From Candidatus Aminicenantota bacterium (GTDB taxonomy: Bacteria > Acidobacteriota > Aminicenantia > Aminicenantales > UBA4085), in NCBI GenBank assembly GCA_026393895.1, contig JAPKZG010000092.1:1-64000 (forward strand): a DNA stretch of 64,000 nt, in the 5' to 3' direction. A program made the translations under genes and the position numbers. Below are positions 9,304 through 18,701 of the stretch, piece by piece. The notes beneath the pieces were generated by a model. It saw only the letters and a list, made by a program, of their open reading frames with translations, ran no database searches and was not told where the DNA came from. The stretch's first letter is position 1. Each line of letters begins with the position of its first letter.

Positions 9304-10212
9304 TTAGATTGAGAGTTTGATCCGCCTGTAGGCTTTGCTTCCGTCATTGGCGTTCTCAAGGGTCAGCCTTAGCCAATAATCGCCCTCTCGCGCCTCGACC
9401 GGAACCTCGATGACATGATTCTTATCCTGGGATTCCCGGAGCTTGTCTTCCGTTATTTCGAGCGGATATTCGGTACGGGATTGACGGATCTCCTTCCCGT
9501 CCGTCTCCATGAGATCGAGGGTCAGGATGAATGTCGCCCGCAGGGTTTTATCCTTGACATCGAACCGGATCGCCCGGAAGGGGATGGCGACCTCGACCAA
9601 AGCCCGGCCGGGTTTGGTTTCCTTAACCTTGACACTGAAGTCGATTTGCTCCTTCTCGGCCGCGATCTGGGGCTGCCATTCCATCTGGGCCCGGTTGAGG
9701 ATCGAGAGCTGTTCGACGCTCACCGGGTCGAGTTTGTAGTTGCCGTTCCACCACTCGTCGGTGAAAACGATCGGGAAGAACCCGTAGTACCAGATCTCGG
9801 TCGGCACGCCGTAGAAGGTGATCCCTCGGGGGTAGGTGATCCGGTTCGTGGGCGGGCCGAGCAGGATATAGACCCGGCCGCGGTCCTGGAGCCAGCCGGG
9901 CTCGGCGGCTTCGGTGAACAGATGGTTCGCTTCGGCGATGCGGGCGAAGTACTGGTCCTTGAATTCGTTGGCGCCGGTTTCCGGCCGGGGGGCACGCTTT
10001 TCCCAGAACTCATCCACAAACGCTTTCCTGTCTCCGGCCGGGATGGCCAGGAAGCGTTCCCGTTCCTGCTTCGTAATGATGTAACGGACCTTGGAAAGGA
10101 AATCCCGGCTCTCATCGTCCAAGCTCTTGACGGCCTGGGACGTGGCGCAGGCGGCAGCCAAGGCGGCCATCGCCAGGACTAAAACGCCGAGATGCCTTCC
10201 CGAAGCTTTCAT
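9304..10212 (-). CDS. GWxTD-domain lipoprotein
   Basis: This 302-residue protein has a lipobox-like signal (LAAACATS, Cys at about 22), then a GWxTD domain: FVDEFWEKRAP about 20 residues before the family-defining segment PGWLQDRGRVYILLGPP, and a beta-rich C-terminal region (about 190-302). GWxTD proteins are uncharacterised envelope proteins frequent in Aminicenantes and related phyla. The start ATG overlaps the stop of the upstream 697-residue GWxTD gene by 4 bases, implying translational coupling. Note the variant GWLQD in place of GWxTD. Confidence 0.85.
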   Translation of the reverse strand: MKASGRHLGVLVLAMAALAAACATSQAVKSLDDESRDFLSKVRYIITKQERERFLAIPAGDRKAFVDEFWEKRAPRPETGANEFKDQYFARIAEANHLFTEAAEPGWLQDRGRVYILLGPPTNRITYPRGITFYGVPTEIWYYGFFPIVFTDEWWNGNYKLDPVSVEQLSILNRAQMEWQPQIAAEKEQIDFSVKVKETKPGRALVEVAIPFRAIRFDVKDKTLRATFILTLDLMETDGKEIRQSRTEYPLEITEDKLRESQDKNHVIEVPVEAREGDYWLRLTLENANDGSKAYRRIKLSI

Positions 10213-12302
10213 TTTTTTTGCTTGAGCTCTTGGACCCTCTCCTTGAGTTTCGGTTGATTCGGTTCGATCCGAAGCGAGTGCTCCCAGGCGGCGAGAGCTT
10301 CCGCGATATTCCCCACCTGGCTATAGCACTCCCCGACGGCATTGAGGACATTCAGGTTGGCCCCGAAATGGGCCAGGTAATCCTTGTAATAAGCAATCGC
10401 CTCCGCGTGCTCGCCAAGGGCCTGACAAGCCCGGCCCGCGGGTTCTAGGAATTCCCACTTCCGGTCGTCGGCGAGGAAGGGCTGGGCGGCGGCCTTCACT
10501 CCCGCATACTCCTTGAGTTCGAGAAGGAGCCGGGCGTAATCGAGGGCGAAGGAGGCCGAGTTCGGGTCGCGCCGGACGGCCGCTTCAAGAAGGGGCCGCG
10601 ACTCGGCGAGGTCCTTCTTATTCATGTACTGAAGCCCGACGATGTTGGAAAACTGAGGCGCGTTCGACGGCGGCAGCGGGATGGACAGGACCCAAGGCCG
10701 CATCAGGCTCGGAAGGGCCGTGATCAGGAAATGCTCTTCTACGGCGATACGCTGGGCACGGGCGGCGTTCTGGACGGAGATGCGGAGGATATAATAGGCG
10801 GGCGACCAGTTCGCCAGGGAGAATTTCTCGAATATATTCGTCCGGTCCGGGTATTCGGCGAGGGTTTTCGTGACGGTTTGAACAGTCTCCGGCCCCTTTT
10901 CAGTTTCCTTAAGGATTGTATACTCGACGACGCCGCCGTTCCGGACATCCTCGGGCGCGTTCTGGAGCTGGAAAAACGTGTAGAGAGTTTCACCGGGGAG
11001 GAAGTCGTTGCGCGGCGATGGGGTCAGCTGAAGGTCACCGAAAAGGAAGGGCTTGGTCTGCCCGCGGTACCGGGAGGCCGTGTCGACCCTATTCGCGAGA
11101 GCGGGCGCGTAAAGAGTGAACGCTCCGGGCGCCGGGATGATAAGGCTGGCCTCGGCGGATGTGAACTCCCGAGAAACGCGGTTTTTGAGAAGGATGTTGA
11201 TTTTGTAGGAGCCGGGGATGAGCGGGAAGACGTCCTGGAAACTAAAGAGCTTGCCGCGGATGGCCGCAAGCTGCGACTCCGTCATATCGAAGGGGACGGA
11301 CCGGTTGAACTGGTAGACGACGACGCCCTGCGGGTCGGTCACGGAGACGTCCGCCTCGAGGTCAGCGTGATAGCGGTCCTCGACGGGCTCGAACGTCAGG
11401 CGCTTGGGCTCGATGAGGTAATGGACGAAGGCGAACCCTCCTGGGTCCTGATAAACCCGAATGAGGGCATCGCTGTCGATGTAGTTGGCCGTATAATCGA
11501 CTTCGATGATGTCCTTGTAGCGCAGGAGCTTTTCGGCGTACTCGTCTTTGACCTTCTCGAACGGGGCGGACGGGATGCGGGTTCCGAGAAGAATCTCCGA
11601 GGACATCGTCGGCCGGGGCGAGAGCAAACTTTCGCCGGGGATGAGGGATAGCGAGACGCTGGCAATCGCCGGCTCGATGTCCATCATCTGGAGGTAGGCG
11701 CTCTCATAATCTATCGGGTCACCCATGTAGTTATTGAGGAGCTTCTGCGGCCCGTCCTTCATCGGGCTGTAAAGGACGTAGTTGCCGGTCCCCTCCGCCT
11801 TGAAAAAGACGACGTTGAAGCTGTTGGGAAGGCCGAGAGAAGCCATTCCGTCATAAAACCAGATGATTGTCGGGAAGACCTGGGTCAGGTTCTCAAAACG
11901 GTCGATCGTCTTGGGTTCTCCGAGGAGGATGTAGATGCGGCCCATGTCGGTCCGCCATCCCGGACCGGGGAAGCCCCTTCCTAACCATTGGTTGGCGAAA
12001 GCGATACGCCGAGAGTGTTCCTCCCGGTACTCGTTCTTGTCCGTATCGGGCGTGGGATCGCGCTGCTTCCAGAACGCCTTGATGAAGACCTCGCGCTCGC
12101 GGTCGCTATCGAGCTGGAGGAAAACGTCGCGTTCCTTCGGGGTGATGATGTAGACGACTTCCTCCTCGAGCCACTTGCGGTACTGTGCCGGAAGATCCTT
12201 GGACGATTTCTTCTGGGCTTGGGCCGAGGCCGGTCCCGACAGGAAGAGGGCAAGGGATAAAACGAGCAAAAGCCCAATGACGAGAATAATCAGACGCTTC
12301 AT
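10209..12302 (-). CDS. Large GWxTD-domain protein with C-terminal TPRs
   Basis: This 697-residue protein has a signal peptide (about 1-28, ending ASAQAQ), a GWxTD domain with canonical PGWRTDMGRIYILLGEP (about 113-129), a long beta-rich middle, and TPR repeats near the C terminus (about 575-690). It begins the two-gene GWxTD operon and is driven by a good sigma70-type promoter (12317-12344). It is divergent from the TonB-dependent receptor at 12767, so both share a 464-base control region. An envelope location is well supported; molecular activity is unknown for the family. Confidence 0.85.
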   Translation of the reverse strand: MKRLIILVIGLLLVLSLALFLSGPASAQAQKKSSKDLPAQYRKWLEEEVVYIITPKERDVFLQLDSDREREVFIKAFWKQRDPTPDTDKNEYREEHSRRIAFANQWLGRGFPGPGWRTDMGRIYILLGEPKTIDRFENLTQVFPTIIWFYDGMASLGLPNSFNVVFFKAEGTGNYVLYSPMKDGPQKLLNNYMGDPIDYESAYLQMMDIEPAIASVSLSLIPGESLLSPRPTMSSEILLGTRIPSAPFEKVKDEYAEKLLRYKDIIEVDYTANYIDSDALIRVYQDPGGFAFVHYLIEPKRLTFEPVEDRYHADLEADVSVTDPQGVVVYQFNRSVPFDMTESQLAAIRGKLFSFQDVFPLIPGSYKINILLKNRVSREFTSAEASLIIPAPGAFTLYAPALANRVDTASRYRGQTKPFLFGDLQLTPSPRNDFLPGETLYTFFQLQNAPEDVRNGGVVEYTILKETEKGPETVQTVTKTLAEYPDRTNIFEKFSLANWSPAYYILRISVQNAARAQRIAVEEHFLITALPSLMRPWVLSIPLPPSNAPQFSNIVGLQYMNKKDLAESRPLLEAAVRRDPNSASFALDYARLLLELKEYAGVKAAAQPFLADDRKWEFLEPAGRACQALGEHAEAIAYYKDYLAHFGANLNVLNAVGECYSQVGNIAEALAAWEHSLRIEPNQPKLKERVQELKQKK

Positions 12303-12316
12303 GATGTTCTCATTTT

Positions 12317-12344
12317 ATCATATCCGAAGGCATCCCGGTATCAA
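12317..12344 (-). promoter_or_regulatory. Sigma70-type promoter for the GWxTD operon
   Basis: On the minus strand TTGATA (12344-12339), a 16-base spacer and TATGAT (12322-12317) lie just upstream of the ATG at 12302. Each box differs from consensus at one base. The leader would be very short. Confidence 0.65.
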
Positions 12345-12766
12345 CTCTTAATTTCATTAACGCACTTCGCCCCCCGCTCGTTGCAGGGTAAGAGTGGTCG
12401 CTTTCTGCGGCGCCTTAATCCAAATTAATGGATTTGAATACAAAAGAATGGATAAGGCGTAACTTTACAGTCTGAAAAAAATGACCTCCGGAGGCGGATT
12501 TATTTAACTTATTCCCTGTTGATAAGGCAGGAACCTCTGGAATCTCCTCTCCCCCTGAGGATCTCATTAATTGGCACGTTTATTGCTCAATAAACAAATA
12601 TGAAATTTGAAAGGAGGAGACTGAATGACTTGATGGATAAGTGTCGGCTATTGGGTGAGAGAACGCGCCTATCCCGTTGCCCGGGAACGGTTTGTGAGCT
12701 CTCAAGGGAGTATATAGGGATCGTATCATCCTCGGAGAGAAGGATGAACAAAAAAGGAGAGAATTA
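12345..12766. other. Divergent control region between GWxTD operon and TonB receptor
   Basis: This AT-richer stretch has a long imperfect hairpin at 12411-12459 (CGCCTTAATCC against GGATAAGGCG with one bulge, and an inner AATCCA/TGGATT stem). A GGAGGAG site at about 12614-12620 precedes two tiny overlapping frames. I see no convincing sigma70 promoter for the receptor. Confidence 0.4.
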
Positions 12767-12767
12767 A
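12633..12767 (+). CDS. Possible 44-codon leader ORF abutting the TonB receptor
   Basis: A 44-residue frame starts ATGGATAAG and ends in TAA whose last A is the first base of the receptor's ATG. Its own start overlaps the stop of an ATG-ACT-TGA minigene (12625-12633) that has the well-placed GGAGGAG site. The nested stop/start overlaps could couple translation. The peptide is Arg/Cys-rich and unlike known proteins; chance is a serious alternative. Confidence 0.25.
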   Translation: MDKCRLLGERTRLSRCPGTVCELSREYIGIVSSSERRMNKKGEN

Positions 12768-15700
12768 TGAAAAAGTTGCGAATCGTTTTCCTGCTGGCCA
12801 TAAGCGCGCTGCTTCTCGCCGGCACGCTTTCGGCCCAGCGATCTACTGGACAAATCTTCGGCAAAGTTGCGGACGATCAGGGGGTGCCTCTTCCCGGCGT
12901 CTCCATCACGGCGCAAGGGCCGCGCCTGGTCGGCCAGGCCACCGATATAACAAACGCCCTGGGCGGCTACCGGCTGCTCGCCCTTCCGCCAGGGACCTAT
13001 ACTATTGAGTACACCTTGGCCGGGTTCACGCCGCTCGCCCGGAAAGACGTCGTCGTCGGGGCTGAAATGACCGTAACCCTCGACATCACCTTGACGGCGA
13101 GCACGATCGAGGAGCAGATTACGGTAGTCGGGCAATCCCCGCTCATCGACGTCAAAAGCACGACCCGGGGCGCGGCGATGAACAGGCAAGTGTTCACCCT
13201 GCTGCCCAAGGGACGGAACTTTGACTCGCTTCTGGTCACCGTGCCCGGTGTGACCTACGAGCCCATGCTCGGCGGGACATCCGTCGACGGCGCCTCCGGT
13301 GCCGAGAACATGTGGTATGTCGACGGCATCAGTACTTCCAACCTGATCAACGGCACGAGCGGCCAGGGGGTCAATTTCGATTTCGTCGAGGAAGTCAACT
13401 TCAAGTCATCGGGCTACAACGCCGAATACGGCGGCTCCCTCGGCGGCGTCGTCAGCGTCCTGACCAGGTCGGGTGGGAACGAGTTTCACGGAGAGGTCCT
13501 GGGCTATTACACCGGCGAAGATCTGACGGCCCGCCGCCGTGATATCCTCGAATACAATATGTTCGACGGCTCGCGCGATCAGTCGGCCATGTACTACTCC
13601 TGGGAAGAATACGTGGGCAAGCAGAAGTGGTCCAACATCGAGGGCGGACTGAACCTGGGCGGCTACATCATCAAGGACCGGCTCTGGTTCTTCGCTTCGG
13701 CCATTCCCAACTACAACAATTTCACCCGGACACTTGACTACAGCATCCAGGGCCTCACAGATCCCTCGAGGGATATCAACCAAAAGCAGCTGGACTGGAA
13801 CGCCCAGGTCAAGATCTCGGCCCAGCCGTTCAAGAACCTTCGCGTCAGCGCCGGCTTCATCAATAACATGTCGACGGTGCGCGGTAGCGCCTCCGGTTTT
13901 CCCAGCTCCTACACAGCGAGCACAACCGTCGACTACGACGCCTACGATTTCGACTACCCGAACATGAGCGCCAGCGCCACCGCCGACTGGATCGTCTCCA
14001 GCAACTTCATGGTCAGCGCCCGCGGCGGCTTCTTCAGGACGGACCAGAACAACCAGCAACCCTGGCCGCCAACCACGAGTCCGTACTACGGTTTCCGTAT
14101 GGAACAGCCGTACCAGTATGCCTCGAGCAACAACCTGATGTTCCCGGAGATCCCCGCCGAACTACGGCACGTCCCGGGCTGGCAGAACTTTCCCCGCGCT
14201 AACGTCTTGGGCGTCCTCAAGACTGTCCGTCAGAAGATTAACGCCAACCTCGACCTGTCATACTTCGCAAGCCTCGGAGGCGAACACGCCATCAAGATCG
14301 GTGGCCAGTTTATCCGGCAGGGCGAGAACGTCGATCAGGGTGGTCAACAGCCGGTTGTCTACCTCGCTTGGAACCAAAATCTGACCATGTACGGGGTGGA
14401 CTACGCCCGGGGCTACTACGGTTGGTACGCCGTCCGCGGGAACACGGATTCCGGCCCCTACGGCTCGGTTTACAATGCGTTCAGTAATCAGTGGGCCTTT
14501 TACGCCCAGGACAGTTGGACCATCGGCCAGAGGCTCACGATCAATGCCGGCGTCCGGGCCGAGTCCGAGTACATCCCGAGCTACAGCCAGGATCCGCTCT
14601 ACGCCAGTGTGAAAGCCATCTCATTCCCCTTCGACAAGAAGATTTCGCCGCGGTTCGGCGTCATCTATGATGTCTTCGGCGACTCGAGCCTGAAGGCCTA
14701 TGGCTCGTTTGCCATCTACCAGGACGTCATGAAGCTCGACGTAGCGGCCAACGCCTTCGGCGGATTCAAGTGGAAGAGCGCTTACTACACCCTGGACGAT
14801 TGGGACTACACAAAGATCGGGGTCAACGGCAACTACCCGGGAACGTTATTGGAGGTTCTGGATTTTCGGGCTCCCTCCTTTGGCCAGGTCGACCCCGACA
14901 TAAGACCCTTCACCCAGCGGGAAATCGCCGTCGGCGTGGATAAGAAGCTCACTGAGGATTTCTCGGCCTCCCTTCGCGTCGTGAACAAGTCGGTCCTCTA
15001 CGCCGTCGATGACATGGCCATTGTCATTCCGGGCGTCGGTGAATCATACTTTTACAGCTGGATCGGCTCTCCCTTCATGGCCAAAAAATATGCCGAGGCC
15101 AAGGCGTTGGGCACGATGCCCGAGGGCGTGCCGAATATGCCGAAGGCCAAACGCGAGTACTGGGGCGTGAACCTCAGCTTGGACAAGCGGCTGAGCAACA
15201 ACTGGCTCATGGGCATTTCGGGGACATGGAGCAGCCTGAGGGGCAACTATTCCGGGTTGGCCAATTCCGACGAAAACGGCCGCAATAACCCCAACGGCGA
15301 GCGCTCGTTCGACCTGTGGTATTTCCAGCAAGACTATAACATGAACCCGATCGACGGCCCGCTCGCCACCGACCGGCCGCTCGTCTTCAAGGCGTACGGC
15401 AGCTACGTCTTCCCCATGGGTTTGACGGTCGGCGCGGTCATGCAGGCTATGTCCGGCACGCCGCTGACCACGTCCTGGAACTTCGACGGCCCGGGGTATT
15501 ACCCGTACAACCGCGGCGACCTCGGCCGGACTCCTATGCTTTACTACGCGGATGCCTATATCGAGTACAACTTGCGCCTGGCCGAACGGTACGGTCTCCA
15601 GTTCAGCGTCAACTTGAGCAACGTCTTCAACGTCGAAACTCCTACCTACATCAACACCCTTGTGTACAGGGACAACGTGTCGCACGACGACGCCGCTATC

Positions 15701-15814
15701 TTGACCAAAACATGGGTGCCTGATCCGGAAGCCGCGAAGGACGGCTTTTTCGGCAAAGCCAGCACTTTCTTCGCCCCGTTCCAAGCTCGCCTCGGAGTGA
15801 AATTCAGCTTCTAA
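12767..15814 (+). CDS. TonB-dependent receptor with N-terminal CarboxypepD_reg domain
   Basis: This 1015-residue outer-membrane protein has a signal peptide (1-24, ending LSAQ). A carboxypeptidase-regulatory-like domain (about 26-110) contains GKVADDQGVPLPGVSIT. A plug region (about 115-230) contains NMWYVDGISTS. A long aromatic-rich beta barrel ends in a C-terminal Phe (KFSF). This is the Oar/Cna-B-type TonB receptor layout typical of Acidobacteria and Aminicenantes, which import or bind large ligands. The substrate cannot be told. RBS AAAAGGAGAG lies 7 bases before the ATG, and a strong terminator follows at 15841. Confidence 0.9.
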   Translation: MKKLRIVFLLAISALLLAGTLSAQRSTGQIFGKVADDQGVPLPGVSITAQGPRLVGQATDITNALGGYRLLALPPGTYTIEYTLAGFTPLARKDVVVGAEMTVTLDITLTASTIEEQITVVGQSPLIDVKSTTRGAAMNRQVFTLLPKGRNFDSLLVTVPGVTYEPMLGGTSVDGASGAENMWYVDGISTSNLINGTSGQGVNFDFVEEVNFKSSGYNAEYGGSLGGVVSVLTRSGGNEFHGEVLGYYTGEDLTARRRDILEYNMFDGSRDQSAMYYSWEEYVGKQKWSNIEGGLNLGGYIIKDRLWFFASAIPNYNNFTRTLDYSIQGLTDPSRDINQKQLDWNAQVKISAQPFKNLRVSAGFINNMSTVRGSASGFPSSYTASTTVDYDAYDFDYPNMSASATADWIVSSNFMVSARGGFFRTDQNNQQPWPPTTSPYYGFRMEQPYQYASSNNLMFPEIPAELRHVPGWQNFPRANVLGVLKTVRQKINANLDLSYFASLGGEHAIKIGGQFIRQGENVDQGGQQPVVYLAWNQNLTMYGVDYARGYYGWYAVRGNTDSGPYGSVYNAFSNQWAFYAQDSWTIGQRLTINAGVRAESEYIPSYSQDPLYASVKAISFPFDKKISPRFGVIYDVFGDSSLKAYGSFAIYQDVMKLDVAANAFGGFKWKSAYYTLDDWDYTKIGVNGNYPGTLLEVLDFRAPSFGQVDPDIRPFTQREIAVGVDKKLTEDFSASLRVVNKSVLYAVDDMAIVIPGVGESYFYSWIGSPFMAKKYAEAKALGTMPEGVPNMPKAKREYWGVNLSLDKRLSNNWLMGISGTWSSLRGNYSGLANSDENGRNNPNGERSFDLWYFQQDYNMNPIDGPLATDRPLVFKAYGSYVFPMGLTVGAVMQAMSGTPLTTSWNFDGPGYYPYNRGDLGRTPMLYYADAYIEYNLRLAERYGLQFSVNLSNVFNVETPTYINTLVYRDNVSHDDAAILTKTWVPDPEAAKDGFFGKASTFFAPFQARLGVKFSF

Positions 15815-15840
15815 CCTGATCAAGCTCCAACTACAACTCA

Positions 15841-15878
15841 AACCCGCCCCGGCTCCGGCCGGGGCGGGTTTTCTTTTT
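15841..15878 (+). terminator. Intrinsic terminator after the TonB receptor
   Basis: A 13-bp perfect stem (AACCCGCCCCGGC/GCCGGGGCGGGTT, loop TCCG) is followed by TTTTCTTTTT. It lies 26 bases past the receptor stop. Confidence 0.92.
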
Positions 15879-16026
15879 CCATCTCTTTGACTTCCTGCAT
15901 CTCCCTATCCGGCCAGACCTCGCCCCCGTTTATCCTGCCTTGACTCTAACTACGGACGGGAAAGACGGAGAGACAGTCCTCCGCCCGATGGTTGGATAGA
16001 GATTGCCCCTCTTTTATGAACGCTTC

Positions 16027-16683
16027 TTATTTCTTTTTTTCGAGGGCTTCCAGGGCCTCTTTATACGTTTCCGGGTTGAGGGTGCCGAAGGTTACCATTT
16101 TATTGTAATTTTCGAGCGCGCCGATGTACTGATTGCCTTTGACGGCGGCGGGCGACATCTTCCATTCGTTGGGCGCGATAAAAGCAAAGACATACTTGAC
16201 GTACTGTTTTTGGACAGAATACGTCCAGACCTCGGCCCGATAGGCCTGGACGTCTTCATTGCTGCGATCGACCCCACCAGTGGCAGGTTGGCCGAGTTGC
16301 ATGCCCCAGTCCGAGTTCTGATCGATGTCGATGGATGCCGGGGGCCCGTTGAGAATGTAAATCCTGGCCCGGTCGGTGTTCCAAGGCTGGCGGGAATTCT
16401 CTCTCTTGAAGGCGTTCATGATGTAGCTCAGCCTTTCCTGGAATATCGTCCTGGACGCGGGATCTCTGGCGGCCCAGAAGAGATCCTGGAAATCTTTTTT
16501 CCCAGTCTCGGACAGCGTCCGATAGATGGTCTTCTCAAAATCCTGCATGATGGAATAGTGCTGGGTATACCAGACGTCTTTGGTCGGCATCATGTTGAGC
16601 CCGCACGAAGCCAGCAAAACAAGAGCAAGCAATACACCCGCCGCTCCCCGAAGGGATTTTAAAGCGACTCTTAATTGAGTCAT
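16027..16683 (-). CDS. Small GWxTD-type lipoprotein
   Basis: This 218-residue protein has a lipoprotein signal (LLASCGLN, Cys at about 27) and a GWxTD-like domain: DFQDLFWAARDP, then QPWNTDRARIYILNGPP, where WNTD replaces GWxTD. It ends in a Lys-rich tail. The start has AAAGGAGATGAGGC immediately upstream. It is the third GWxTD protein around the TonB receptor and is convergent with it. It is probably part of the same envelope system, though transcribed separately. Confidence 0.8.
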   Translation of the reverse strand: MTQLRVALKSLRGAAGVLLALVLLASCGLNMMPTKDVWYTQHYSIMQDFEKTIYRTLSETGKKDFQDLFWAARDPASRTIFQERLSYIMNAFKRENSRQPWNTDRARIYILNGPPASIDIDQNSDWGMQLGQPATGGVDRSNEDVQAYRAEVWTYSVQKQYVKYVFAFIAPNEWKMSPAAVKGNQYIGALENYNKMVTFGTLNPETYKEALEALEKKK

Positions 16684-16769
16684 GCCTCATCTCCTTTTCT
16701 TCTCATTGTCCTGATAGGTAACAGAATGATGTGATATCCCCTGACAGACTCCCGGTAGGAAGCCGCTAG

Positions 16770-16831
16770 GCCTCCGCGATTTTCCACGCCGGTAATGTAC
16801 TTCCAGTTGCTCGGCGATGTCAATTTCAGCG
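16770..16831. repeat. Dispersed repeat, copy B
   Basis: This is the second copy of the element at 7608-7668, lying between the GWxTD lipoprotein and the aspS stop codon. It can be read on the minus strand as EIDIAEQLEVHYRR-like sequence. Copy A reads similarly, so it may derive from a coding sequence. Confidence 0.75.
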
Positions 16832-16849
16832 AAACTCGCCGTCCCCGAA

Positions 16850-18607
16850 TTACTTCAGCTTCAGCCCCAGCTCGGTCAACTGGCGTTCGTCGACTTCCGA
16901 AGGTGAGTTCGTCATCAAATCCAGGGCGCTTGTCGTTTTCGGGAAGGGAATGACCTCGCGGATGGACTCCTCCCCGGCCAGAATCATGACCAGCCGGTCG
17001 AAACCGAAGGCAATCCCGCCGTGCGGCGGGGCGCCGAAACTCAGGGCTTCGAGGAAGTAGCCGAATTTCTCTTCGGTTTCCTTGTCCGACAAGCCCAGCG
17101 CCTTGAAGATCCGGCGCTGGAGGTCCATGTCATGGATACGGATCGAACCGCCGCCGACTTCGACGCCGTTGAGAATGAGGTCGTAGGCCTTGGCCCGGAC
17201 GGCCGCCGGCTCGGTTTCTAAAAGCGGAACATCCTCATCAACGGGAGAAGTGAACGGATGATGCATGGAGACGTGCCGGCGTTCCTCCTCGCTCCATTCG
17301 AACAATGGAAAGTCCGTCACCCAGGCGAATTTGAGCATTTTCTTTTTAGCCGCTTCGTCCATCGGCCAGGTCCGGCGGATCTCGCCAAGCACTTTAAGGG
17401 CCGCGGCCTTTTTATCGGCCACGAACAAGGCGAGGTCGCCGTCGTCGCCGCCGAGTGAAGCCCAGAGCTTGAGGAAATCGGGCTCGGCCAGTTTCAAGGA
17501 CGACTTCCAGCCGTCCTGCTTCTTGATCCAGAACAGACCCTTGGCCCCGAGCGACTTGGCCTTGTCATTCAATTTATCCAGCTGGCTGCGAGAATAATTT
17601 GCGGCCCCCGGGATGAGCAGGCCTTTCAGCTCCGCGCCCGCGCCCAACGCTCCCCGGATGAGGTCGGAAGCGATGTCGCGCCCCACCGCCGTCAGGTCCT
17701 TCATCTCCAACGGGACCCGGAGGTCGGGCTTGTCCGTTCCATATTTTTCCATCGCTTCGGCATAGGACAGACGCGGAAAGGGGCGGGAGATTTTTTGGCC
17801 GGAAAGGGCGAAAATCGCCTCCATCAATCCTTCGTTGAGCCCGAAAAATTCCTCGCGGTCGATGAAGCTCATCTCGATGTCGATCTGGGTGAATTCGGGC
17901 TGGCGATCGGCCCGGAGATCCTCGTCGCGGAAACAGCGGACGATCTGGAAATAACGGTCGAACCCCGAGATCATCAGCGTCTGCTTGAACTGCTGGGGCG
18001 ATTGGGGAAGCGCGTAAAAACGTCCCTTGTACACCCGGCTCGGGACGAGATAATCGCGAGCGCCCTCGGGCGTGGGGTTGGCCAGAATCGGGGTTTCGAT
18101 TTCGAGGAACCCGTTTCGGCTCATATAATTGCGGACGGCCAGGGCGGCGTCGTGTCGGAGACGGATCTGGCGCTGCATCTTCGGCCGGCGCAGGTCGAGA
18201 TACCGGTACTTGAACCGCAACTCCTCCGACGCCTGCGGCGGATCGGTAATCTGAAACGGCGGGAGCTTGGAAACGGCAAACACGCGAAGGCCGAGGGCTG
18301 CGACCTCGACGTCCCCCGTCGGCATTTCCGGGTTGACGGCCGAGCGGCGCCGGACGCGGCCGCGGACGCCGACGACCGATTCGTTCCGGAGTTTCTTGGC
18401 CTCCTCCATCAATTCGGGTTTATCCGATTGAAAGACGACCTGGGCCAGGCCTTCGCGGTCGCGGATATCGACAAAGACCAGGTGGCCCATGTCCCGGGTT
18501 TTCTGAACCCAGCCGCAAAGGACGACGTCCCGGCCCTCGTCGGCGGGCCGCAGGGCGCCGGCATAATCAGTCCGTTTCCAGGTCGCGCGTTCGGTTTCAT
18601 CGCTCAT
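16850..18607 (-). CDS. aspS: Aspartyl-tRNA synthetase
   Basis: This 585-residue class II synthetase charges tRNA-Asp. It has an N-terminal OB-fold anticodon domain (about 1-110), motif 2 FRDEDLRADRQPEFTQIDIE (about 222-241), a bacterial GAD insertion (about 290-420), MHHPFTSPVDED, and motif 3 GIAFGFDRLVMIL near 540. The length matches bacterial-type AspRS. It is the last gene of an accA-hisS-aspS transcription unit, 94 bases after hisS. Whether it also charges tRNA-Asn cannot be decided here. Confidence 0.97.
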   Translation of the reverse strand: MSDETERATWKRTDYAGALRPADEGRDVVLCGWVQKTRDMGHLVFVDIRDREGLAQVVFQSDKPELMEEAKKLRNESVVGVRGRVRRRSAVNPEMPTGDVEVAALGLRVFAVSKLPPFQITDPPQASEELRFKYRYLDLRRPKMQRQIRLRHDAALAVRNYMSRNGFLEIETPILANPTPEGARDYLVPSRVYKGRFYALPQSPQQFKQTLMISGFDRYFQIVRCFRDEDLRADRQPEFTQIDIEMSFIDREEFFGLNEGLMEAIFALSGQKISRPFPRLSYAEAMEKYGTDKPDLRVPLEMKDLTAVGRDIASDLIRGALGAGAELKGLLIPGAANYSRSQLDKLNDKAKSLGAKGLFWIKKQDGWKSSLKLAEPDFLKLWASLGGDDGDLALFVADKKAAALKVLGEIRRTWPMDEAAKKKMLKFAWVTDFPLFEWSEEERRHVSMHHPFTSPVDEDVPLLETEPAAVRAKAYDLILNGVEVGGGSIRIHDMDLQRRIFKALGLSDKETEEKFGYFLEALSFGAPPHGGIAFGFDRLVMILAGEESIREVIPFPKTTSALDLMTNSPSEVDERQLTELGLKLK

Positions 18608-18701
18608 CGGAATCTCGCTTTTTAGAGGAGTCTGGCCGTTATTCTAGAGGATTTCGAACGGGTTGTCCAAAAGGAGAACAAAAAAGAATCGGCGGCCCGC
18701 G

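Noticed and set aside
12580-12864. 94-residue minus-strand frame across the TonB receptor start
   Set aside because: It is antisense to the receptor signal peptide and leader, with no ribosome site.
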